In this document: piece after piece, positions 1 through 5,316 of the stretch | How the letters are laid out: each line of letters starts with the position of its first letter | Position numbering within the stretch: the stretch's first letter is position 1 | Assembly (NCBI GenBank): GCA_945888565.1 | Contig: CAMDAL010000124.1 | Coordinates: 1-10,277 of the forward strand | Direction: 5' to 3' | Source: Devosia equisanguinis | Lineage (GTDB): Bacteria; Pseudomonadota; Alphaproteobacteria; Rhizobiales; Devosiaceae | Length of the DNA: 10,277 bases | Program-made: the position numbers and the translations under genes | The notes under the pieces: generated by a model | The model's input: only the letters and a program-made list of their open reading frames with translations | Told to the model about the DNA's origin: nothing | Databases searched by the model: none

Positions 1-236
1 TGCCGGTGATGGACGGGATCGCGCTCGCCCTCAACGTGGCGGCGAGCTGGCCCGGGGTGACGATCATGCTGATGACCGGCTTTGCCGACCAGCGCGAACG
101 GGCGCACGGGCTCGATGCCCTGATCTACGACGTGATCCCCAAGCCGTTCAGCCTGCAGATCCTGATGGACAAGGTGGGCGATGCGCTCGCCGGAAGGCCG
201 GCGGAGATCATCTCGCTGGCGCGGCAGGCGATGTAG
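1..236 (+). CDS. CpdR2-like single-domain response regulator, 3' part only
   Basis: This is the C-terminal part of a receiver (REC) domain; the first half lies before the window, and the reading frame enters at base 3. The visible protein opens with PVMDGIALA, the stretch that follows the phosphoacceptor Asp in receivers, so the Asp itself is out of view. The conserved switch Thr is in LMTGF (visible residue 25) and the conserved Lys in the PKPFS motif (residue 47). The ADQRERAHGLDALIYDV segment between them is typical of the CpdR/CpdR2 group of Hyphomicrobiales. In Caulobacter, CpdR is dephosphorylated to act as a ClpXP adaptor in CtrA turnover; the role of the second paralogue is less clear. 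The domain ends about 20 residues after the Lys, so there is no output domain at the C-terminus. The family is secure, the CpdR2 assignment is from recall of similar proteins. Confidence 0.8.
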   Translation, partial: PVMDGIALALNVAASWPGVTIMLMTGFADQRERAHGLDALIYDVIPKPFSLQILMDKVGDALAGRPAEIISLARQAM

Positions 237-307
237 GGGCGGACTGAAAGGCTCTGACTTCTCAAGAGGGCAGCAATCGCATTCGACGTTCGTATGCGTG
301 ACCGCCC

Positions 308-357
308 CCTCCACCAGCTACGCTGGTCCCCCTCCCCCGCTTCGCGGTGGAGGACCA
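308..357. repeat. Nested palindromic intergenic repeat (REP/RIME-like)
   Basis: The outer arms CCTCCACC (308-315) and GGTGGAGG (346-353) are perfect inverted repeats. Inside are two smaller hairpins: ACCAGC (313-318) with GCTGGT (322-327), and CCGC (337-340) with GCGG (344-347) around TTC. An alternative pairing joins TGGTCC (324-329) to GGACCA (352-357). This looks like the dispersed palindromic repeats common between genes of alphaproteobacteria. It lies between the convergent cpdR2-like and methyltransferase genes, so it may also stop transcription from both sides. Only one copy is in this window. Confidence 0.5.
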
Positions 358-386
358 CCCCCACCCTCGTCGCATCGCTCGATCCC

Positions 387-1127
387 TCACCGTTCCGGCA
401 GTTCCATCGCGGTCTGCGGGGACATGGCCGGGAGGCGGACGTAGCGTTCGGCCTTCTTGCGGCGAGGGATGGCGGGGAACAGTTCCTTGCGGGCCTGCAC
501 CACCAGGGCACCGGCGAGCGTCGGACCGAAGATGCGGCCGCCGCGTTCGAACAGGCGGGTGGATTTGAGCGCCAGGGCATTCTGGCTGGGCAGCAGGTAG
601 AGCGCGTCCTTCCACTGCTCGGGCACGAAGCTGTGGTTGCGCAGCAGGCGTTCGAGCTGGCCGCGGGAATAGGGGTGGCCGTCGCCGAACGGGGTGTTGT
701 CGGCAGCGCTCCACATGCCGCGGCGCTTCGGCACGACGATGATCAGCCGGGCGTTCGGGGCGGAGACGCGCCAGAGTTCGCGCATCAGCTCCTCCGCATC
801 GGCGATATGCTCCAGCGCATGGACGGCGATGGTGAGGTCGACCGCAGAGTCGGTCAGCGGCATTTCGAGCGGATCGCAGAGGACCGTGTGCGACGGGCCC
901 TCGCGCGGCCAGGCCGATGCGCCCTGACGGGCCGGCATGAAGGCGAGGACGCGCTCGGCCTCGGCCAGGGTGAAGCGCATGTAGGGCGTGGCGAAGCCAA
1001 GGCCGAGGACGCGCTGGCCGCGGACGCTGCCGGCGAAGCGGGTGATCTCCTTGCGCAGCAGCGCGCGGGTGATGTTGCCCAGCGGCGAGCGGTAGAATTC
1101 GATGAGGCGCGCGACGTCGGGGGTCAT
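387..1127 (-). CDS. Class I SAM-dependent methyltransferase (methyltransferase type 11)
   Basis: The 246-aa protein has a Rossmann-type methyltransferase core. Motif I is RVLGLGFATPYM (residues 39-50), a variant of the usual LDxGxGxG loop. An acidic residue followed by P-L-E-M-P-L (85-91) corresponds to the DaxxLPfxd motif, DLTIAVHALEH (97-107) is the post-I/motif II strand and helix, and RLIIVVPKRRGMW (127-139) is motif III. The substrate cannot be deduced. In Hyphomicrobiales a methyltransferase of this type is often found divergent from gloB, as here. The ATG at 1127 lacks a strong Shine-Dalgarno; a 10-bp palindrome (1139-1148) lies just upstream. The last 30 residues are basic and probably not part of the fold. 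Confidence 0.82.
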   Translation of the reverse strand: MTPDVARLIEFYRSPLGNITRALLRKEITRFAGSVRGQRVLGLGFATPYMRFTLAEAERVLAFMPARQGASAWPREGPSHTVLCDPLEMPLTDSAVDLTIAVHALEHIADAEELMRELWRVSAPNARLIIVVPKRRGMWSAADNTPFGDGHPYSRGQLERLLRNHSFVPEQWKDALYLLPSQNALALKSTRLFERGGRIFGPTLAGALVVQARKELFPAIPRRKKAERYVRLPAMSPQTAMELPER

Positions 1128-1138
1128 TTCAATGCCGT

Positions 1139-1148
1139 TGAACGTTCA
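1139..1148. promoter_or_regulatory. 10-bp palindrome in the methyltransferase/gloB divergent gap
   Basis: TGAACGTTCA is a perfect palindrome 11 bp upstream of the methyltransferase start. It is in the right place to be an operator for that gene or for both divergent genes, but it is short and no regulator can be assigned. A separate GCCCG/CGGGC hairpin (1158-1174) follows. Confidence 0.2.
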
Positions 1149-1264
1149 CTAAAGTCTGCCCGCTCCGGCCGGGCTTGTCACGCCGGGTGGAGCCTGGCGT
1201 TGTCGCGCTTTCAAACCGGAAGACGTCTGCGACCTGTCCTGAAAACGCTCCCCTGGAGAAAGCC

Positions 1265-2041
1265 TTGTCCATCCTCATCGACATCTTCCCCGCCCGCTCC
1301 GACAACTACGGTTATCTGGTGCACGATACCGCAACCGGCAAGACCGCCGCCATCGATGCGCCCGACGCCAAGGCGATCAAGGAGGCTGCGGCCCGCCGCG
1401 GCTGGACGCTGAGCGAGGTGTTCATTACCCACCACCATACCGACCATGTCGAGGGCATTCCGGTGCTGAAGCGCGACCTGGGGGTGACGGTGACGGGGCC
1501 GGAGGGCGAGCAGAGCAAGATCCTCGGGCTCGACGTGCTGGTGAAGGCCGGCGACACGGTGAAGCTTGGCGAGAGCGAGTTCCAGATCATGGAGACGCCG
1601 GGGCACACGCTGGGGCACATCGTCTATTTCGAGACGGCGGGGCGGCACCTGTTTTCGGCGGACGCGCTGTTCTCGCTCGGCGTCGGCCGGATGTTCGAGG
1701 GCCAGCCGGGGCCGATGTGGGCCGGGCTCGAGCAGCTCAAGGCGCTGCCGGACGATACGCTGATCTATTGCGGCCACGAATACACCGCGGCGAACGCGGC
1801 ATTCGCGCTGGCGATGGACCCGAAAAACGCTGCGCTCAACATTCGGGCCGCCGAGGTGAAGCGGATGCGGGCCGACGGGCGCTACACGATTCCGGTCAGC
1901 CTGGGGATGGAAAAAGCGACTAACCCGTTCCTGCGCTCCGACCAGCCGGTGCTGGCCAAGGCGGTGGGACTGGCGCCCGGGGCGGACCCGGTCGACGTGT
2001 TCGCGAAACTTCGCAAGGCCAAGGATGAGTTCAAGGGATGA
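1265..2041 (+). CDS. gloB: Hydroxyacylglutathione hydrolase (glyoxalase II)
   Basis: Hydrolyses S-D-lactoylglutathione to D-lactate and glutathione, the second step of cytosolic methylglyoxal detoxification. The metallo-beta-lactamase fold begins SILIDIFPARSDNYGYL. The binuclear metal site is complete: THHHTDH gives H56, H58, D60 and H61; H114 is in TPGHTLGH, D133 in SADALF and H171 in YCGHEYT. The C-terminal HAGH domain (about 175-258) carries the conserved LGMEKATNPFLR segment. I chose the TTG at 1265 because GGAGAA (1255-1260) lies six bases before it from the GGAG core and the 258-aa product matches the family; an upstream in-frame ATG at 1175 would add 30 unconserved residues. One oddity: the usual GCGR of the substrate loop reads GVGR (139-142). 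The end overlaps the next gene by 17 bp, implying translational coupling. Confidence 0.93.
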   Translation: MSILIDIFPARSDNYGYLVHDTATGKTAAIDAPDAKAIKEAAARRGWTLSEVFITHHHTDHVEGIPVLKRDLGVTVTGPEGEQSKILGLDVLVKAGDTVKLGESEFQIMETPGHTLGHIVYFETAGRHLFSADALFSLGVGRMFEGQPGPMWAGLEQLKALPDDTLIYCGHEYTAANAAFALAMDPKNAALNIRAAEVKRMRADGRYTIPVSLGMEKATNPFLRSDQPVLAKAVGLAPGADPVDVFAKLRKAKDEFKG

Positions 2042-2585
2042 TGCGCCAAGGCTGACCTTCAGGTCGGTCACCGAGGCGACAAGGGAGGACTTCCTGACGG
2101 TGTTCGGCAAGGGCGGGCCGAACTACTGCTGGTGCATGCCCTATCGCGTGACGGCCGACGAGAAGAGGGCGGCGCCGCGCGGGTCGGACCGAAAGGCGCC
2201 GATGCTCGACCGTATCGCCCGAAAGGTGACGGTAGGACTGGTTGGCTACCTCGAGGGCGAACCGGTGGCATGGGTTTCGGTGGCGCCGCGCAGCACCTTC
2301 AACGCTTCGCTCGGACCAGAGGCCGAGGCGGGCCAGAAGGTGTGGGCGCTCACCTGCATGTTCATCCGTCGAACGCATCGCGGGCAGGGGTTCGGCCATC
2401 AACTGATCGATGCCGCCATCAAACAGGCGAAGGGGCACAAGGCAGATGTGCTGGAGGCCTATCCAGTCGATCCGGACTCGCCGAGCTACCGGCACATGGG
2501 CTTTGTGCCCGCCTTCGAGGCTGCGGGGTTCAAGCCGGGCGGGATGATCGGCAGTCGGCGGCACCTGATGCGGTTAACCATATGA
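2025..2585 (+). CDS. GNAT-family N-acetyltransferase
   Basis: A 186-aa GCN5-related acetyltransferase. The acetyl-CoA binding motif A is visible as the strand ALTCMFIRR (108-116) followed by the pyrophosphate loop R119-G-Q-G-F-G (119-124) and helix HQLIDAAIK. The C-terminal beta-strand region contains YRHMGFVPAFEAAGF (155-169), which fits GNAT motif B and the final strands. The N-terminal NYCWCMPYR (33-41) with paired cysteines resembles a recognisable GNAT subgroup whose members carry a CWCM motif; its acceptor substrate is unknown to me. The start lies inside the end of gloB, with an AAGG six bases upstream, so it is probably translated from the gloB message. No functional link to methylglyoxal is evident from sequence. 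Confidence 0.85.
   Translation: MSSRDDAPRLTFRSVTEATREDFLTVFGKGGPNYCWCMPYRVTADEKRAAPRGSDRKAPMLDRIARKVTVGLVGYLEGEPVAWVSVAPRSTFNASLGPEAEAGQKVWALTCMFIRRTHRGQGFGHQLIDAAIKQAKGHKADVLEAYPVDPDSPSYRHMGFVPAFEAAGFKPGGMIGSRRHLMRLTI
2574..2581 (+). promoter_or_regulatory. TTAACCAT, possible CtrA half-site
   Basis: TTAACCAT overlaps the stop of the acetyltransferase gene, inside an 8-bp palindrome GGTTAACC (2572-2579). It equals the extended CtrA half-site described in Caulobacter. The full TTAA-N7-TTAA site is absent; the next TTAA is at 2605. Weak evidence alone. Confidence 0.2.
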
Positions 2586-2600
2586 GCAGCCAGTCGGGGA

Positions 2601-2641
2601 TTCGTTAACGAAAGGTTGCAACCCGGCACGGCCATTGCAAC
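2601..2641. promoter_or_regulatory. Palindrome cluster upstream of the 77-aa gene (candidate operators)
   Basis: Three palindromic elements follow each other: TTCGTTAACGAA (2601-2612, perfect 12 bp), GGTTGCAACC (2614-2623, perfect 10 bp) and TTGCAA (2635-2640). The two TTGCAA cores start 19 bp apart, nearly two helical turns, and GTTGCAA (2615-2621) with TTGCAAC (2635-2641) also forms a 7-bp inverted repeat. The arrangement suggests binding sites for a dimeric regulator in front of the small gene at 2717. I cannot name the regulator. Confidence 0.35.
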
Positions 2642-2657
2642 GTTGTCCCTCAGATAC

Positions 2658-2691
2658 GGGAAAGCCTGTCCCAAAACGAAACAGGCGTCCC
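2658..2691 (+). promoter_or_regulatory. Leader hairpin before the 77-aa gene
   Basis: GGGA-AA-GCCTGT (2658-2669) can pair with ACAGGC-G-TCCC (2681-2691), leaving an asymmetric AA/G bulge and an 11-nt loop. No T-run follows, so it is not a typical intrinsic terminator. It ends 25 bp before the start at 2717 and could act in the 5' leader. Confidence 0.3.
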
Positions 2692-2716
2692 GCTTCCGAA
2701 CAGGGAAGACGCGTAG

Positions 2717-2950
2717 ATGGACAGGAATGGCACGGGATGGCCGGTCCGGATGGAGCGGCGGAAGCAGGAACGGATCAAGCTGCTGCGCGGCGCGCCAAGC
2801 GCCGACTTCGTCAGCCAGCTGATCGCCGAGCGCGACCAGCTGCCGGCGAAGGGTGAGTCGGTCGGCAAGGCTGTCGGCGCATATGACGCCGGCAGCAGGA
2901 TCGCGGTGCGGCGGATGCCGGCGGGTTATCGCAAGACGATGATCGTCTGA
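2717..2950 (+). CDS. Small basic protein of unknown function (77 aa)
   Basis: I do not recognise a named family. The protein is short, highly charged and without a membrane segment or signal peptide. The N-terminal half is basic (MERRKQERIKLLRGAP, residues 12-27), then an amphipathic stretch ADFVSQLIAERDQLP (29-43), then a glycine-rich link and a basic end IAVRRMPAGYRKTMIV (62-77). The pattern VGAYDAG...VRRMPAGYRKT looks like a conserved C-terminal motif of small alphaproteobacterial hypothetical proteins, but this is recall and not a search. The ATG is preceded by AGGGA ten bases upstream. It has its own palindrome-rich upstream region and its stop codon starts a terminator-like hairpin, both of which support a real, separately transcribed gene. 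Confidence 0.6.
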   Translation: MDRNGTGWPVRMERRKQERIKLLRGAPSADFVSQLIAERDQLPAKGESVGKAVGAYDAGSRIAVRRMPAGYRKTMIV

Positions 2951-2967
2951 GGCGCCGGGGCGCCTCA
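2948..2967. terminator. Bidirectional terminator-like hairpin
   Basis: TGAGGCGC (2948-2955) and GCGCCTCA (2960-2967) form a perfect 8-bp GC-rich stem with a CGGG loop. The left arm contains the stop codon of the 77-aa gene, and the convergent membrane-protein gene ends at 2997. There is no T-tract on either side, so termination efficiency is uncertain. Confidence 0.5.
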
Positions 2968-2996
2968 GGTCAGTTCGGGATGGGCGCCGCAGCGCG

Positions 2997-3449
2997 TCAG
3001 TTCATCGAGACGTCGCGGCCGGCGCCGGTGATCGAGACGGTGAAGCCGGCGACCACATCGACGATCGCCATCATCATCAGGATGAAGAAGACCGAGCTCG
3101 CAGCGGCGCCGACGAGCAGGAATTCAATCAGGAAGATGATGAAGACGACGGTGGAGAGCATGTGCTCGACCACCGACGAACGGCCGGTATTGGTCGACTT
3201 CAGCACCTCGAAGAACAGGCAGATCAGGCCGACCACCAGCATCAGATCGCCGGCGGTGAGGGACCAGACGACGCCCGAGACCATCGGGATGGTCAGCAAC
3301 TCGTTCGACCAGCCCGCCGGGCTGCCGCCCATGAACAGGAAGGCGAAGAAATTGTAGGCGATCAGCGGGATCAGCAGCAGCGGCGGAATGAAGACACCGC
3401 CGCGCGACGAACGCCGCTCCGGCGGAAGGAAAACGGTGCTCTCGGACAT
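2997..3449 (-). CDS. Four-helix integral membrane protein of unknown function
   Basis: A 150-aa inner-membrane protein. After a charged, probably cytoplasmic N-terminus (residues 1-18) four hydrophobic segments are visible at about 20-41, 62-82, 96-113 and 117-138, with the polar link EVLKSTNTGRSSVVEH between the second and third. That link carries charged residues and would be cytoplasmic if the N-terminus is inside. No catalytic or metal-binding motif is seen. The start is well supported by GAGGAG about seven bases upstream of the ATG. Proteins of this size and layout occur as conserved hypotheticals in Hyphomicrobiales; I cannot assign a role. It lies 101 bp downstream of dsbB on the same strand, a gap long enough for its own promoter. 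Confidence 0.72.
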   Translation of the reverse strand: MSESTVFLPPERRSSRGGVFIPPLLLIPLIAYNFFAFLFMGGSPAGWSNELLTIPMVSGVVWSLTAGDLMLVVGLICLFFEVLKSTNTGRSSVVEHMLSTVVFIIFLIEFLLVGAAASSVFFILMMMAIVDVVAGFTVSITGAGRDVSMN

Positions 3450-3506
3450 CGGCGGGCTCCTCGCTTGGATTGGTCGGACAATGCCAAAGCCGCGGCCGCG
3501 CCGCTA

Positions 3507-3531
3507 GAGCGCTTCGGGCAAAAGTTGCGGA
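3507..3531. repeat. Possible remnant of a dispersed alphaproteobacterial repeat
   Basis: AGAGCGCTTCGGGCAAAAGT resembles the left half of an intergenic palindromic element I recall from Rhizobiales genomes, in which the matching right arm would read ACTTTTGC. Here the right arm is absent or degenerate. It sits in the 101-bp gap between the dsbB and membrane-protein genes. Based on recall only. Confidence 0.25.
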
Positions 3532-3550
3532 GTTCTGACGCGGCGGCCGA

Positions 3551-4099
3551 TCAGCGGGACATGGCGCTGCGTCGCCAGACCATGACCGCCGAAACCAGCA
3601 GCATCGCCACGATGGCGGCCGAGATCAGGGCGTTGTAGCCGGCCAGCGTGATGCCGAAGAGCTCGAACTGGATGGCGTCGCAGGGCACGACGCGGGTGGC
3701 GTTGATGTTGGCGAGGTCGGAGAAACTGATCTCGCCGCCGACGCCGGTGCAGGCGGTGGGACCGGCCCAGAGCTTCATTTCGACGCCGGCGTGGTAGGTC
3801 GCGAGGTAGAGGCCCCAGGCGAAGATCGCTGCGGCAACGAGGAGCGCGGCCGGCAGGATGCGGCGGGGCAGGCGGTTCCACAGGATCAGTACCAGCGCGA
3901 GGAGTGGCAGGCCCCAGTAGTAGGGGAGGCGCTGCTCGAGGCAGAGTTCGCAGGGGACGAGGCCGCCGAAAACCTGCGAGCCCCAGGCGCCGAGGATGGT
4001 GGCGAGGCCGAGGACGAAGCCGATAGCCACCAGAAGGCGCCCGCGATCGGTGAGCAATCCGGCGCGGGTCAGGCGGGTATCATGGGTGGCGCTGGTCAA
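3551..4099 (-). CDS. dsbB: DsbB-family disulfide bond formation protein
   Basis: An inner-membrane quinone-linked thiol oxidase that would reoxidise a periplasmic DsbA-type partner. Of 182 aa, with four hydrophobic segments at about 22-40, 62-76, 82-101 and 146-174. The first periplasmic loop bears the CxxC pair C50-E-L-C53, followed by LEQR; the second loop carries C117 (PTACTG) and C140 (VVPCDA). This is the four-cysteine layout of DsbB. The C-terminal FGITLAGYNALIS matches the alphaproteobacterial DsbB group. The only plausible start is TTG at 4099, with GGAG nine bases upstream and a good promoter at 4129-4157. No dsbA is in view. The ordinary DsbB role is well supported; the physiological substrate is inferred. 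Confidence 0.9.
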   Translation of the reverse strand: MTSATHDTRLTRAGLLTDRGRLLVAIGFVLGLATILGAWGSQVFGGLVPCELCLEQRLPYYWGLPLLALVLILWNRLPRRILPAALLVAAAIFAWGLYLATYHAGVEMKLWAGPTACTGVGGEISFSDLANINATRVVPCDAIQFELFGITLAGYNALISAAIVAMLLVSAVMVWRRSAMSR

Positions 4100-4128
4100 G
4101 GCTCTGCTCTCCGGGTCGACAAGGGCCC

Positions 4129-4157
4129 CATATTCTCGGGGAGAGGTGGCAAGTCAA
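4129..4157 (-). promoter_or_regulatory. Sigma70-type promoter for dsbB
   Basis: Reading the minus strand, TTGACT (4157-4152) and AATATG (4134-4129) are separated by 17 bp. The -35 box matches the consensus at five of six positions. Transcription would begin near 4122, giving a leader of about 22 nt that contains the GGAG before the TTG start. Confidence 0.5.
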
Positions 4158-4183
4158 CGGCGGTGTCACTCACGAGCCCGTGC

Positions 4184-5050
4184 TCATTCGCCAGGTCCGG
4201 CAAGGCCGAGCTGCGCCATGACGGCGCGGGCATTGTGGGGGGCGTTGTCCTTGTCGGTGGAGACGAAGAAGGCGTGGACGTCGCGCGGCGGCGGGCTGTC
4301 CTCGGGGCCAGCAATGTAGATCCAGCCGACCGGCCTGCCCTCCGCGAGGGCCCGCAGCCAATCGCCGCGGATGGCCCGCTCTTCGGGCGTGTATGCCTCT
4401 GCCCCCGGTGCGCCCTGCAGGCGGGCATAGGCGAAGTCGGCGGTCTGGTCGATATACTCCCATTCGGTGGTGTCGGCGAAGACCAGCGCGACGTTGTGGG
4501 CGCGCAACTGCTCGATGAAGCCGGGGACGGCGAAGCTCTCGTGACGGACTTCGATGGCGTGGCGGATGCGGGTGATCCCGGTGGTGTCGAGGTAGGGCTC
4601 GGTCTTCAGTCCCTCGGACTTGCTCGCCAGTGCGACCAGGGCTTCCGGAGTGTGCGGCAGGAGGTTGAGGAACGCCTCCATCCGCTGGGCGTCGTATTTG
4701 GCGTTGCCGGGCAGCTGCCAGCAGAAGGGGCCGAGCTTCGACCCGAGAGCCAGCACGCCCGAGGCGAAGAAGTTGGCGAGCGGAATCTCGACATCCTTCA
4801 GCCGCTTGATGTGGGTGACGAACTGGTGGCCCTTCACCGAGAAGACGAAGTTCTCGGGGGTGGCTGCCGCCCAGTTCTGGAAGCTCGCGACCTTCTGGTG
4901 CGAATAGAAGGTGGCGTTGATCTCGATATTGCCGAGGCGCGCCGAGGACCAGGCCAGCTCGTCCTTCTGCTTCAGGCCCTTGGGGTAGAAGTTGTCGCGC
5001 CAGGGCTCGTAGACCCAGCCTGCGGTCCCCAGCCGTATCGTCCCCGCCAT
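4184..5050 (-). CDS. DUF72 (YecE-like) TIM-barrel protein
   Basis: The 288-aa protein fits the DUF72 family. Diagnostic stretches are the N-terminal IRLGTAGWVYEPWRDNFYP (5-23), the EINATFYS segment (43-50), FVFSVKGHQFVTHIKRL (68-84), GPFCWQLP (107-114), AIEVRHESF in the middle and VGWIYIAG near the end. DUF72 proteins form a TIM barrel related to xylose isomerase-like and AP endonuclease folds, but no reaction is established. The ATG at 5050 is chosen because AAGGAG lies six bases upstream; a longer in-frame start at 5134 would add 28 residues without conservation. It is divergent from the tRNA-Leu gene and upstream of dsbB on the same strand, with a dsbB promoter between them, so the two are probably separate units. 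Confidence 0.9.
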   Translation of the reverse strand: MAGTIRLGTAGWVYEPWRDNFYPKGLKQKDELAWSSARLGNIEINATFYSHQKVASFQNWAAATPENFVFSVKGHQFVTHIKRLKDVEIPLANFFASGVLALGSKLGPFCWQLPGNAKYDAQRMEAFLNLLPHTPEALVALASKSEGLKTEPYLDTTGITRIRHAIEVRHESFAVPGFIEQLRAHNVALVFADTTEWEYIDQTADFAYARLQGAPGAEAYTPEERAIRGDWLRALAEGRPVGWIYIAGPEDSPPPRDVHAFFVSTDKDNAPHNARAVMAQLGLAGPGE

Positions 5051-5121
5051 CGTGCGCTCCTTACGTCCGGCCGCAATCTGGCCCGTGTCCGGCGGCGGGG
5101 CAAGCACGCACTGTTTCTGCC

Positions 5122-5149
5122 TTGCAGCCAACACAGAGGCAGCTATAAA
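5122..5149 (+). promoter_or_regulatory. Promoter of the tRNA-Leu gene
   Basis: TTGCAG (5122-5127) and TATAAA (5144-5149) are spaced by 16 bp, with the tRNA beginning 12 bp after the -10 box. Position and match to the sigma70 consensus support it. Confidence 0.55.
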
Positions 5150-5161
5150 GACGGCCGTGCC

Positions 5162-5248
5162 GCGGGCGTGGCGGAATTGGTAGACGCAGCGGACTCAAAA
5201 TCCGCCGTCCGAAAGGATTTGTCGGTTCGAGTCCGACCGCCCGCACCA
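5162..5248 (+). tRNA. tRNA-Leu, anticodon CAA
   Basis: A complete class II tRNA of 87 nt with an encoded CCA end. The acceptor stem GCGGGCG (5162-5168) pairs fully with CGCCCGC (5238-5244), then discriminator A and CCA (5246-5248). The anticodon stem GCGGA/TCCGC (5189-5193, 5201-5205) encloses the loop CTCAAAA with anticodon CAA at 5196-5198, decoding UUG. The long variable arm with TCC-GAAA-GGA (5208-5217) is typical of tRNA-Leu, and the T-arm is GTCGG-TTCGAGT-CCGAC (5221-5237). All pairs are standard, so the tRNA should be functional. TTG codons, including the TTG starts nearby, are read by this or initiator tRNA. Confidence 0.97.
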
Positions 5249-5316
5249 CCACAAGCCTCCCATCCTTCCGACAGTCCGGCTATAGAACCCTTCGACACGA
5301 GGGGAACCGAGCCGAA

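Noticed and set aside
294..1412. A 372-codon plus-strand open frame across the methyltransferase gene
   Set aside because: It is antisense to a methyltransferase with recognisable motifs, its translation has a biased, low-complexity composition, and it runs through the divergent promoter gap into gloB. High GC makes such shadows common.
5266..5286. TATAGA (5281-5286) as a -10 box for the enolase-superfamily gene
   Set aside because: No acceptable -35 element lies 16-18 bp upstream; read-through from the tRNA promoter is equally possible.
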